From positions 26,731,098-26,795,097 of the forward strand of contig OY540812.1 in NCBI GenBank assembly GCA_961205875.1: a stretch of 64,000 nucleotides of DNA, in the 5' to 3' direction. The stretch's first letter is position 1. Every line of letters begins with the position of its first letter. The position numbers and the translations under genes are program-made. The notes below the pieces were generated by a model. That model ran no database searches. It had not been told where the DNA came from and worked only from the letters and a program-made list of their open reading frames with translations. Below, in pieces: positions 32,270 through 43,134 of the stretch. Origin of the DNA: Sialis fuliginosa. Its lineage: Eukaryota > Arthropoda > Insecta > Megaloptera > Sialidae.

Positions 32270-32312
32270 CTAGCTGATACCCGCGGCTTCGCTCACGTGG
32301 ATTTTGAAACTA
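32270..32312 (-). mobile_element. Helitron-type 3' end interrupted by the large palindrome
   Basis: Reversed, 'cacgtgagcgaagccgcgg' forms a hairpin and is followed by GTATCAG and CTAG (32270-32273) then T. The body resumes after the palindromic insertion at 33016. Confidence 0.6.
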
Positions 32313-33013
32313 CCCGGGAAAAAATTTCAGATCTGAAGTGATCTCGGTTGATCTTCATTTTGGAACAAATTAGATCTTTGTAAATAAATAAACTTTTGTC
32401 TACCTTAAATAACAAATTAATACACATATACTATATAGAAACCTTGTTTATAATTTAATCAATTAAAAAAAAATTGTACAGAAACGTATTGAATGATATT
32501 TGAGGCCCGTGTATTAAATTAATAAATAAATTCACAACTCACCCCCTGTCACAGATGAAGGGTTGTAATTGGTCTCATTCGATCCAGCGGGAAAAATACT
32601 TCGGGATACTAGGTGAATTTTTCTCTGTTTCGCTACTTATGGTATTCATTATAGAAAATCATAAATATCTCGACTCCTGTGCTAGATAGAGGGTTGTTTT
32701 GCCCCTCACAACCCTAGTATCCCGAAGTATTTTTCCCGCTGGATCGAATGAGACCAATTACAACCCTTCATCTGTGACAGGGGGTGAGTTGTGAATTTAT
32801 TTATTAATTTAATACACGGGCCTCAAATATCATTCAATACGTTTCGGTACAATTTTTTTTTAATTGATTAAATTATAAACAAGGTTTCTATATAGGTAGT
32901 ATATGTGTATTTGTTATTTAAGGTAGACAAAAGTTTATTTATTTACAAAGATCTGATTTGTTCCAAAATGAAGATCAACCGAGATCACTTCAGATCTGAA
33001 ATTTTTTCCCGGG
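32313..33013. mobile_element. 701-bp near-perfect palindromic MITE with CCCGGGAAAA ends
   Basis: The arms are about 300 bp each and mirror each other almost base for base, from CCCGGGAAAAAATTTCAGAT inward to 'cgaagtatttttcccgctgg'. They are separated by about 100 bp (near 32613-32720). TA flanks both ends, and the ends match the 27830-28067 MITE. The inner arms contain half-units of the tandem repeat family of 45480-46790, so captured repeat DNA was inverted and duplicated. Confidence 0.85.
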
Positions 33014-33244
33014 TAATTACAAACTTGCATACGTGACATGTGGTGAAATATTTAATTTTTCCTTTATTTGTTTTTTATTGACTACACAAAATCGTAAATA
33101 TCTCGGCTCCTGTGCAATATAGGGGGTTGTTTTTCCCCGTAAAACCTCCTCCCCCGTAGTATTTTTCCCGCCGGATCGAACAAAACTGATAACAACCCAT
33201 CATAAATGACAGGGGGCGAAATATATATTTTTTATTTTATAAAC

Positions 33245-33415
33245 TAATTCTAGCAAACGTCAACGCTTATTTAATTAAGCAGCTACACCTTCTGTATTAA
33301 ACACTTCACTTCTGAAGAAGACCATAAGATGTTGGTCGAAACGTCAAGTGACAATAAAGTGTAACGCGGTATACAACCCAACAATAAAATATTTATACAA
33401 TTAAATAACCGCGAA
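33245..33415 (+). mobile_element. Short Penelope-like 3' fragment
   Basis: The 'ctgaagaagacc...ggtcgaaacgtc' block with flanking CACTT/AAGTG is the signature I recall from the ends of Penelope-like retroelements. 'caataaagtgtaacgcggta' follows. There is no coding sequence, so it would be 5'-truncated. Confidence 0.45.
33307..33350 (+). ncRNA. Hammerhead-ribozyme-like motif (probably degenerate)
   Basis: Stem I CACTT (33307-33311) pairs with AAGTG (33346-33350). The core CTGAAGA (33312-33318) fits CUGANGA. Stem II GACC (33320-33323) pairs with GGTC (33334-33337). GAA (33338-33340) follows. Stem III is the self-complementary ACGT (33341-33344), with cleavage expected after C33345 (GUC). One extra A at 33319 between core and stem II departs from the strict consensus. 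Penelope-like elements are known to carry hammerheads with minimal stem III that act as dimers. Confidence 0.4.
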
Positions 33416-33680
33416 AGTCTACGTTCAAAAATATTTTATTTTGTTTAACTTTTATTCATTATACAAAATAGTAAATATCTCGGCTCCTATGCAAGATAGG
33501 GGGTTGTTTTCTCCCCTAAATCCCCCTCCCCTGAAGTATTTTTCCCGCCGGATTGAATGAAACTAATTACAACCCTCCATACGTGACGGGGGATGAAATA
33601 TTAAATAATTATTTATTTTTATTCATTACCTACACAAAATTGTAAATATCTCGGAACTTAGTAAAAAATTACAGAAACCC

Positions 33681-34345
33681 AACCACATGTCGACCACCGC
33701 CATTAGGGGTTGAATGCCGAAATTTTTATTTTTATTAAAAACTGTTTTTTTCGACTTCACCTTTATAACTAGAGCAGCTATGCAGATAAACATACCAAAT
33801 ACCCTCGTCCCCCTCTTACGCTATTAGAGGTTGAATGTCAACATTTTAATTTTAATTGAATATTATCTTGTCCAAATTTACCTTAATATCATAAACAGTT
33901 ACGTTGATAAATAGATAAATATATCAAAATTTAAAAAAGGTAACCCCCCCCCGTCTCTTAGGGGTTGAATATTCGAAAATGTTGTTTGTCTTGTAGATTA
34001 TTTGTGCAGTTTCATTCAAGTGAATAAAAAAAAAAAATTCTCACACAAATTTTTCCACCCTCTTGCAACCTTTTAGGGGTTGAATTTTGGGAAATGCTGA
34101 AATACGTGTTTCATTGTTTGTATTGAAGAGCATTTATTTTAAGTTTCAAGTAAATCCGACCAAAAAATATTTTCCATACAAACTTTTACACCCTATTTTA
34201 CCCCCCCCCTCCCCCCCTAGGGGTTGATTATCAAAAAAACCTTTCTTAGTTGGTGGTTACGTCATAAAAGGAAGACACCCTTAAAATTTCACGTTTCTAG
34301 GACCAGGGGTTTCGGCTGGGCGATGATCAATTAGTCAGTCAGTCA
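33681..34345 (+). repeat. Decayed repeat with recurring 'aggggttgaat' blocks
   Basis: The phrase 'tta/taggggttgaat' recurs at about 33705, 33825, 33958, 34072 and 34215, spaced roughly 120-140 bp, each preceded by C-rich tracts. The block ends with (GTCA)5 at 34330-34350. It reads as a decayed tandem array. A related single block is at 36850-37010. Confidence 0.5.
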
Positions 34346-34389
34346 GTCAGTCAGGAAATGTTATTATATGTACAAAATGTACATATATA

Positions 34390-34943
34390 GAGTACGTTTA
34401 CACAGTACTTTTATTCCGGTTTAACTATAAACGGTGTAATAAAACCGGGTGTAAAAGTCCGTGTAAACGGTACTTTACACCCGACATAACTAATCGGGTT
34501 TAGTTATGCTATTCCTCTTGGTCTACGGGAATAGCATAACTAAACCGGAATAGAGCAGGAATAAAAATGCGTGTAAACTGCATGGACATAGTTATACCTA
34601 TTTAGCCAACCTCAAAAAATATAAGTATCTACGGAGTATATGAATTTCATCGTAATGCACTTAACATTAACATTTGAAATAGCGTCGTCAGTTAAAATAT
34701 GGTTAAAACATCTGAGACGAAGAAATGGAAAACAAAAGAAACGTGATTTGTGGGACATAAAAGAAGCGAAATATTTTTGAGATTTCTTGTTGGTACACCA
34801 TCGAACTTATAGCGTATTTCAAATCGGAATTATAATTTCAGCTGACGTCACTTATTCTCGTATGTGTAAACACCACCACTTGAAACGGTTTTATTACACC
34901 GGTTATAGTTAAACCGGAATAAATGCGCTGTGTAAACGTACTC
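34390..34943. mobile_element. Fold-back MITE with GAGTACGTTTACACA ends
   Basis: The 554-bp element has ~50-bp imperfect inverted ends (GAGTACGTTTACACAG, then 'attccggtttaacta'). A second inner mirror, 'agttatgctattcc' / 'ggaatagcataact', lies near 34502 and 34530. A 3-bp ATA flanks both ends, which is weak evidence for the target. 'gtgtaaac' words recur throughout. Confidence 0.7.
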
Positions 34944-34949
34944 ATAGAT

Positions 34950-35435
34950 AAACATAAATTTTAAGTAACAGGGAAATATATTTAAATGCGTAATAATTTA
35001 AATTAAATAGCAATCGTGGCTTAAAAATGATATAAGTTCAAGATTTATCGTTTATTTTTTCAATTTATTCGATTACTGCAAGACAAACATTATAGATTTC
35101 AAATTTTTCAAGTATTACCAAATTTAAGAACCACTTTAAGTTATTTAATAGTTTGTATATTTAGAGTAATTTAGACACAGATGGTTCTAAATGTTAGTAT
35201 AATTAAATAATTTTGAATTATTTTTGAAAACTACGAAAGTGCGGTGAGAGTGCTGATAATTTAATTAAATTTTTGGATTATTTTCGGTATAACAAAAAAG
35301 TTTTAAGACTTTTTGATTATATATAATAACAAAAAGTTTGCATATTTAAATTCCTTGAATTATTAGCTTTCATTTGGTATTTCAATCGTTGAGGTCTAAA
35401 TTAAATTATTAACTTAGATTCAATTGAACTACAAA
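34950..35435. other. AT-rich sequence, nothing recognised
   Basis: No repeat partner or frame noticed. Confidence 0.45.
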
Positions 35436-35439
35436 TGTA

Positions 35440-35810
35440 CCAAGTCTTATCAAAATTATTGAGATAATACTCGCAATGTTCACTTTTTAGACGAAAAAAG
35501 TTACAAAATTTCGAATATTTCCAAAACCCCTAATCCGATTAGCACCAAAATCAATAGGTCTGGAGTATTTACTGAGACAAACATTTTCCCCAAAAATAAT
35601 TCAGATCGGTGGATTTTGACAGTTGTTATCGTGAACGAAAAAAAAATCTACATCCAGACACATAGAAATACGCACAGCCGCCATGCGGAAATATAACTTT
35701 TCTTTACGTTTTGAAGTTAGTACAATCATAATTTGTCATTTTTTCGAACATGATTTTTCGATGATATTACAATACTTCCATTTCTTTCAGAACATGGAAG
35801 TAAAAATCTA
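35440..35810 (-). repeat. Dispersed repeat family E, copy 1 (reversed)
   Basis: 'ccaaaacccctaatccgatt', 'ttccccaaaaataattcaga' and 'cagccgccatgcggaaa' are the reverse complement of the copy at 53336-53765. Order and spacing agree. Confidence 0.8.
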
Positions 35811-35929
35811 AACTTTTGCATACTTATAATAAATATAACATTTTACATTAAATAATCATATCATAAAATAAACTTTGTTATGATTTGATTTAAAATTTAA
35901 ATTAAAAAATAAACAAAGAGAAACTACTC

Positions 35930-36330
35930 TAATTTTCGTACGAGCGACGACGCGAAATAACTTAATATCTAGTTACAGTGCATTGTTATTTCTCTAGAGT
36001 TTGTTTTACTAGTATTTGTTGGTGAGTTTTGTATTATTTGCCGTTCCACGCAGACGTCATAAAAGTTCATCTCTATGTATTCGTACATCTCGGTGCGGAC
36101 ACGCCTGATCTATGGTTATGTTGTTCACGACCTTTAACCTCCGCGTACTCGTTCTTTCTGATTGTCCGGATTTTAAAAGCAGTACTCAAAATGTTTGTTG
36201 TTTGTATATTTATCAATACTCCTAATTTTTGTAGGTTTTGTTTATGGGGGAAGGATGACACCCGGGACTGTAATCGATTATATCTGCCCCTCTTCCTAAA
36301 AAAGAGATTTTTATTTTTTTAGAAGGTTTT
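35930..36330 (+). other. Less AT-rich unassigned block
   Basis: Composition is visibly more balanced than the surroundings, with CG-containing words ('gtacgagcgacgacgcg'). Overlapping frames exist on both strands (97 codons plus, 62 codons minus) but show no recognisable motif. A 'tttttgtag' acceptor-like site lies near 36230. It could be a promoter or exon fragment, or an unrecognised repeat. Confidence 0.25.
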
Positions 36331-36402
36331 ACTTTTTGCACATTAAGTGGAAGTAATCTTCTATGAACTTTTACTGTCCAAAATAAAGATCAGTGGACTC
36401 TA

Positions 36403-36640
36403 TCCATACTAATATTATAATTATGTGAAAGTGTCTCTGCTTCTCTGTCTGTCTGTTTTGTTATTTTTTTAACGGCTAAATAGTTTAACTGATCTTGATG
36501 AAATTTGGCAGAGAAATGGTTTGCATCCTGAGGAAGTATATATAGGCTACTTTGAATTACGAAAAATTTATTAGATAAAAATGGGTGTGTGACATAACAG
36601 AAATCTGTATTACCTAACCTTCTTCTTTATTAACTTCCCA
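36403..36640 (+). mobile_element. Helitron-type 5' end fragment
   Basis: Starts TCCATACTAATATTATAA after an A, followed by (GTCT)n, 'cttgatgaaatttggcag' and 'ataggctact'. This is the same head as at 45273. It ends after 'cataacagaaatctgtatta' without a hairpin or CTAG terminus. Confidence 0.6.
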
Positions 36641-36644
36641 ACTG

Positions 36645-37200
36645 GAAGTTATTGTAATCGGTCCGAAAATCAAAATAAAAAATTTCAACACATTTCTATG
36701 TTTTTAGGTCACTATAGTATATTTACACTATTTTCAGAAAGATGTATGTGTGTGTGTATGTACGTACGTACGTTGTTATTGACTTCGTTGAGGTACCAAT
36801 TGAAACGTCTTGACGTAAGTATGATCTGAAAGAAAGGATTTTTCGAAATTCAACCCCTACGGAGGTAAAGAGGGGTGTAAAGTTTAATTTCGTCGGATTT
36901 ACTTGAAACTTAGCATAAATATTCTACAATACAAATAATGAAACATGTATTTCAGTATTTTCTTTGTTAAACGTGCCGAAACAGCCATTGAAGGGGTGAA
37001 AGGTGAAACACACCCTCAAAATTTGAATTTATAATACTAATAAATAAGTCTACAATTCATATTGCTTTGGAAACAATCGCAATTAAATTTAAATTGTCAG
37101 ACTAGTTATATTATTGACATTAGGATATTAGAAAACTAATATTCATAATACAAAGGTGAGTTTTATTTCTGACCAATTCCATTAAAATTTTTCATAAACA
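36645..37200 (+). repeat. Repeat related to family E tail
   Basis: 'cttcccaactggaagttatt' opens the block. From 36950, 'gccgaaacagccattgaagg' through 'attagaaaactaatattca' matches 53760-53945. Confidence 0.6.
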
Positions 37201-38300
37201 TATTAAAAAAAATTCACATAAACTACCTATATGGAAACAATGAATAATCAGTATTTAAGTATTTATAATCATACCATGTTGGGAAGTTGATTGTGTGGAC
37301 CTAAAGGGTCTCACCCCAACCCAAGGCTTGTTATCATTGGTTTTATGCAAGATTGGTAAATACTTATGCAGGGAGTGTCATACTGTAATTGAACGGTTTC
37401 TCACGGTGACGTAACCTCGTTAAGGCGCTAATTGGTCAAAAGTTATGAGGTTAACTGTGTATTTACTAAATATTTACTAAACTTGGGTTTTATGTAAGTG
37501 GATTTTCTCCTTTTCTGACAGCTCCTAACACTATTTAAATGGGATACGGGACCCCCTCCTTGTGGCACCTCTTAAAACTGAACTACAGGGTAATCCTGGT
37601 AGAGGGATTAATTTTGGGTCATACTCTACCTTATTTCATAACGAGAGTGAGGAAAAAAATATCGGGTTTTTTTGATACACCCTAATTGTTGTAAGCTCAT
37701 GGAGTGCTTAAAACGATTTTGAAATACACTCCGGCAAAACCGCAGGATAATTCTAGTGATGAATATATTTGTAAATGTATAATCTAGCTTTTTACCACAC
37801 GAATGAAACACTAAGACTTATTACATTTAAATGCACGCCAAACTATGCTTTTAAATCTCTGTAAAGTCTTTCTTGCATGCAAATGGTAATGGTATTTAAA
37901 TAAATGTGCATACCTAATTACATATTTGTCTGCTCTGTTCATAACTTTTAACTTTCATACCCACTATTTTCTGTTACTGAATTAAAAAGGTTGATTTAAT
38001 ATTGGATTTTATCAAAAATATTTCTAATTTTTTAATGGTCAATTATTTTTGGTTGTTATTTATAACTTATATAATCACAGAATGATTTTTTTGATTATAT
38101 CCCGTATAATACTTTTAATTGTCTAGTAATACAATTAACATGCGAGCCCCCTATCTACCCCAGCCCAAATAATTATGTAAAAGCAAATAAGAAATACATA
38201 AATTAGCATTTATTTCATTAAGGTACTATTTCATGTAGATTGTATCTACAAATCTACATGTCAATAGTATATACTCAGATAAAAATATATAATAAAAGTT
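37201..38300. other. Unassigned sequence with a GC-balanced section
   Basis: Bases 37280-37620 are less AT-rich and contain 'acggtgacgtaacctcg', but have no frame or partner that I recognise. The rest is AT-rich. Confidence 0.35.
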
Positions 38301-38313
38301 CCTAAAAACTTAA

Positions 38314-38732
38314 GGGGTTATTTATATCACTCAGCAATTTTTTATTTTATTTTTTTTATTGGTTTAAAACATGTATATATAAACTATCTTAAAATGTTAT
38401 TTTTTCATAAAAAAAAACGTTTAAATATATTCAAAATTTGTAAAAATCAAAATTTATAATAATCTCAGGTACTTCCAAAGAAAAAAAATAAGAAACATTT
38501 TTTTGTATTGCTGTCTATCCTGCACACCGCTTTTCTTCTCGAAAAAAGACGTTCCCGATTGTTCCACTGCCACGACGTTATTTTGTATTGTAAATCAAAA
38601 TAATAAATATTTTTGTATACCTTAAAACATGTATAATAAACCTTTAAAACTCTACTTTGATTGCTTTATTAGTAGTGAAGAAAAGAAATTCTTAAAAAAG
38701 CCTTATATTAAGCACGCAAGTGATATAACCCC
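38314..38732. mobile_element. piggyBac-type MITE (TTAA target)
   Basis: The ends GGGGTTATTTATATCACT / AGTGATATAACCCC are flanked exactly by TTAA at 38310-38313 and 38733-38736, the piggyBac target. The 419-bp interior is AT-rich and noncoding. Confidence 0.82.
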
Positions 38733-38739
38733 TTAATTA

Positions 38740-39235
38740 TGCTATAAAATATTTTTATATTTGTAAAAACTATACAAAAAAAAAAACAAACAAAAAACAA
38801 TAAAGTGTACATCGAACACAACGTGTGGGTTCCGTCAATGTTGGCAGATATAAATAATGAAACTATTTGATTCCTGGAATGTTGTATATTTCCTATATGA
38901 TTTCAATTCTTTCAGTTTTTTTTAAGAAGTTGTAGGCAGGGAAGTTATTTCTTTAAAAGCACAGTTTCTACCACTTTTCATTTTTGAAAGGTGTAACATG
39001 TAGATATTTTTTAAATCAGCTGAACAAGAAGCGTATTTTTATACCATAGTTGCAGTTATATAATTTTTTTTGTGACATAGTTTTTTTTTTAATCTCAACA
39101 AATAATAATTTTTCATATTTTTCTAATAATAAAACAAAGATATAACTATCTTAAACCATTTTTCCATATAGTCCCTTGTTTTTTAATTATTTGCTTGTCT
39201 CGATTTAAATGCCTTGTATATTCCAAATATCAACT
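38740..39235. other. AT-rich sequence, nothing recognised
   Basis: Long T and A runs; no partner seen. Confidence 0.45.
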
Positions 39236-39249
39236 CAATCAGTGTTTCC

Positions 39250-39650
39250 GACTAGGGCCGTAACTACCACCGGAGCAGTGCCCCGGGGCCCCCGCGGCAG
39301 CGTAAAACTTTTTTTAATTGGTTCTAACTTGAAAATGTTACATTTATTACAAATTTTGATTTTAATAACCTGTTTTTTATCCTTCCTTCCCAATTTAACA
39401 CTTATTACGAATTTTGATTGAAATGATCTTGTTTTCATTGCTAATTTGAATTTTACATTTATTATTCATTAAAATTAGTAAGAATTGTAAAACTCGATAA
39501 AAAAAAAGGTAATTTAAATTAAAATTAGTAATAAGTATTCAATTTGCAAGTAAGAACCAAAAAAATGGTCTTCAATTGTTATTTTTGCATATTTTGGGGG
39601 CCCCTCGGTTACTTATTGCCCCGGGGCCCCCGAGATTCTAGTTACTGTAG
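39250..39650. mobile_element. Possible MITE with GCCCCGGGGCCCCCG blocks at both ends
   Basis: TGCCCCGGGGCCCCCG occurs at 39279 and again near 39620, around an AT-rich centre. Outer TAACTA / TAGTTACT suggests weak inverted ends. The two overlapping short frames on opposite strands are not genes. Confidence 0.45.
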
Positions 39651-40230
39651 TATAATTAATGTTGAATTTAAATAAATATTAGATAATAAGTGATTAAAAT
39701 AGAAATGAATTGTTTAAGTTATGTTTTTGTCCAATATTGTAGAGACTGCATAAAACTGTGGCAGCGAACAGAAGTGTATAACAATTAAATATATAAATTA
39801 TATTATAATTTAGAATCAGTGTCTTTTCATTATTATAAAACCTATTAAAACAGAACAGTTACGACCCTGTTTCGGACGGATGGACAGACGGGCGAAAGAG
39901 CTTCTATTCCGTTTTGTTGGAATCCTAAGAACATACAAGTGTTTAAAATTTAAACATTTGTATGTTAAAATAATAAACGATATGAAATAGTTTTAGGACT
40001 GCAGAATTCAATGACAGGTTAGGTATAATTTAGTAGATGGTGCTCGACTGCCGTTCCTTCCGGTAATAATTAATAAATGCTGTTTTTATTTTAGACAAGT
40101 GAAGAATGGGCTGACCTTTCTACCGGGATGCAGAATATAAAAACACATAGTGATTTATTGTAAAATAAATAACTTACTTGCCCCCACCCCCGCCATTATA
40201 CAAATACATCAGTCCTATACCGCATGATCA
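39651..40230. other. AT-rich sequence with a (GGAC)n remnant
   Basis: At 39860-39930 'cggacggatggacagacggg' followed by 'ttccgttttgttggaatcct' resembles the tail of the GGAACCC-type repeats. Nothing else was recognised. Confidence 0.4.
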
Positions 40231-40234
40231 GCTT

Positions 40235-40380
40235 TATAATAAATTAACTGTTACCCGTGACTTCGTCTGCGTGGAATTTCTGTTTTGATAGTTGATAAAA
40301 ACAGGTTTTAAGTTTCGCATTTGCACGCTAGACGTCACTAAAATAACCTAACCTATCGCACGTACAAAAGTACACACTCA
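40235..40380 (-). mobile_element. Decayed Helitron-type 3' end
   Basis: Reversed, 'cacgcagacgaagtcacgg' then GTAACAG resembles the Helitron hairpin and tail, but the terminal CTAG is mutated. 'aaaacaggttttaagtttcg' matches the fragment near 13905 in reverse. Confidence 0.5.
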
Positions 40381-40384
40381 TTTT

Positions 40385-41180
40385 TAAGTTTCCGTAAAAA
40401 ACTAGAAAATCTTATAGTTTCGCCATGTCCGTCCGTCCTCAAAAATTTTAAGCCGATTAAGATGAAATTTGGTATACGAACGAAGACTGTTAACCTAATA
40501 ACAGAAATTATAAGATTTTTGATAAAAAAAAATGTTTTGGACCCCCTTTCCCTAGACTGAATAGTATATTAAAAAACAAATTTCAGTTAATCTATTAAGT
40601 AGGGTGTCTTATAATAAATGTCATATGACCTTTTGATTTTAACCCTTCAGTCACGATATATTTGCGTTCAAAGTCGTTATCAGAGCGTCCCACCCTCTAA
40701 TTTATAAAACATCAATTAAAAAAATCTGAAAAAAATTTAGAATGTAGCTTTTAATTAGTACTTTTACTGAAAATTATAACGAACACTGTCAAAATTATTT
40801 TGGACCCCCTCCCATAGACTGAAAATTTTACTCACATTTATTTTTACTTATTCCATTGAGTGGGGTGACTTTAGATATGTAGGTCTCCTAAAATGCAACA
40901 AAAAATGTTATATGACCTTTTGATTTTAACCCCTAAGTCACGATATATTTGCTATTCAATGTGGTTATCAGAGCGCTCCCCCCTTCTACTTTCTAAACTA
41001 TCGATGCAAAAAATCTATAAAAAACAAAAAAACAGAATGTAGCATTTAGTACTTTCAATGAAAATTATAACGAACACTGTAGCTAGAATAGTTTATAAAA
41101 AAATTGAAATAACTCTTGTTTATAAATCATAATGACTCGGAAACCTATCAAGTGCGTGCCCAACACGCACTTGGCCATTA
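40385..41180 (+). repeat. Lepidoptera-type repeat with internal 287-bp tandem duplication (family K)
   Basis: It opens TTCCGTAAAA, then 'atagtttcgccatgtccgtc'. It contains two units in which 'gaccttttgattttaaccc' recurs 287 bp apart (40628, 40915), and ends with a 'cacgcacttggcca' tail near 41180. I know this architecture from many lepidopteran genomes. The window's last 45 bases begin another copy. Confidence 0.75.
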
Positions 41181-41590
41181 TACGATTACATATGAGTTTT
41201 TTTACTTTCTGTCCAGCGCCTACACCATCAACCATTTATTTCATATTCACCATAATAATGGCAATGTAGGATCTTTAAGGCAACTAAACTTTCTTTTTAA
41301 AGTGCTGTAGATGTCTAATATAAAACTTTGGTCGAACAAATAAGAGTTGAAAAATCGCTGCTGGTTCGAGAAATTCCATTGTACATAGTAAAATTTTATA
41401 AACTGCTATCTCTTTTAAATGATTAGAAATTGATGGAGCAATTCATGTTTCTTTAAATGACAGGCCTTTCGATCACAGTTCCTGAATGCTAATCAAATAA
41501 TGATTTTCGAATCGAAATCTTGTATGAATAATTTCCTTCAATTAATTTTTGACGTTTTATACAAATAAAAATTGTTATTGACGTTATATA
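41181..41590. other. Unassigned sequence
   Basis: No partner recognised; the minus frame at 41489-41695 is partly repeat. Confidence 0.4.
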
Positions 41591-41595
41591 AAATA

Positions 41596-41790
41596 CTAGC
41601 GCATTGGTCCCGGTGTTACCAAGGAATATTAATTCCATTAAATATAAAGTAATCATACCCACCCGACATGCCGATTCAACATGCCCACAACACATGGTTC
41701 ACCGCGAATTGTTTTTTTTTTAAATTTTACCTATCCATTAGTGAAAACCGGAATTAATTCCGTTCAATAGTTATTGAGAAAATCGTGTAA
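41596..41790 (-). mobile_element. Helitron-type 3' end, family M copy 2
   Basis: Reversed, it ends AACACCGGGACCAATGCG followed by CTAG (41596-41599) and T. It shares its terminal block and 'ttattgagaaaatcgtg' with 27588-27827. Confidence 0.55.
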
Positions 41791-42154
41791 AATTATATTT
41801 TCCAACTCCCAGGAAACACCATGTTCAGAATTTATATGAAAATCAAAAATAAATAAATAAATAGGTTAGCAACAATCATAATAATTAATTTCGATATTTT
41901 ACCTTTCTTGGAAGTGAATTGTTTCTTTATATTTAAATTTTCGTGTGTCAAAAATCATCTAATTGTTCGACAAAATATTTGAAAATGACGTGATCATAAT
42001 GACATAAATTAATAAAATACTGAATCCGTAAATAGAATTCTTTATTCATTGGTTACTGTGTTTTTATATAAATGACAGTTGTGTGCTCTGACATCATGGA
42101 AACAAAACATGATTTGATAAAGATTTTTTTAGTCTTTTGATATTAAATCTTGGG

Positions 42155-42290
42155 TTTCCATAGAATATGAATAGCCACTAATGTGCACAGAAAAATGATC
42201 TAACTATTGGTGAAAACCGCATTGAAATTGGTTCAGTAATTCCCGAATCTATAAGCCTCATACAAACGAACATTCATATAAAGATAACGA
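42155..42290 (+). repeat. Family I tail
   Basis: 'gatctaactattggtgaaaa' and 'ggttcagtaattcccgaatc' match 20960-21050. Confidence 0.7.
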
Positions 42291-43134
42291 AGCAATTTTA
42301 AAATTATTATTACAATTAAATAAGTATATATATTTAAAATACTATTGAATATATATAATATTTGTAAAATAAGTGTTGGTTATGACTTATGACATTAGTT
42401 TTTTTAAATAGCAAAAAGTTTATTTTTTTATAAACATTTTATGCCTTGAACTTGTTTGTATGCGAAGGCAGAATATTTACATTTTATCTTACTAAATATT
42501 TGCAAATGGTATATAATAATATGTATTATATTTATTTACACTCCTTTCATGGAAGGAGTTAAAGTTAAAATATCTTTTGAAACTTTTATAGTTATTGTCT
42601 TGTTTCTGGAAAATAAATAACTTTTTTTGTTAAGACGAGAAAAGTTTTATGATTTTTATAAAATATTTTAATATAAAAATGTAATAGAAAACAAAATTTC
42701 TTGAGACTAAACGAAATACAGAGTTTAAAAAAGATGTAATTTATAAAAGTGAAAACTTGTGCTATTAATCACCTTTATCTAATTTATTTTGATGTTTTTG
42801 TATGTATTGCTGCAATATAAACCATTAATAAAAGTTAATTATTTTTCAAAACCACATACTTCTTAATTACTATGGATGCATTACAATTTAATTAAAAATA
42901 TTTTTTTAAATTGATTTGTATGGTTGCTCCTTGATGTATTTATTAATTTTATTTCGAAACCAAATGTATTTTTAGTAAATAATGTCAATAAAGAATTATT
43001 ATTTTTATATAAACTTTAATATGTCTTTTGTATCAATTTATACAGCTATATTATGTATTTTTTATATTATTTTATATTTGGTGTTTATTCTATTTTATAT
43101 TATTTATATAAATAATATATTAATATATATAAAA
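42291..43134. other. Very AT-rich sequence
   Basis: A small hairpin 'ctcctttcatggaaggag' lies at 42542. The 84-codon frame at 42982-43236 is low-complexity and runs into the Helitron end, so it is not supported. Confidence 0.45.

Larger units (their letters stand above)
33016..33680 (-). repeat. Array of ~240-bp half-units of the 45-46 kb repeat, reversed
   Basis: 'taaatatctcggctcctgtg' near 33090 and its variant near 33474 open two related units. Each continues through 'agggggttgttt' and 'gtatttttcccgcc' to a 'gacagggggcg'-like end. The sequence is the reverse complement of the half-units in 45480-46790. A Penelope-like fragment interrupts the array at about 33245-33415. Confidence 0.75.
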
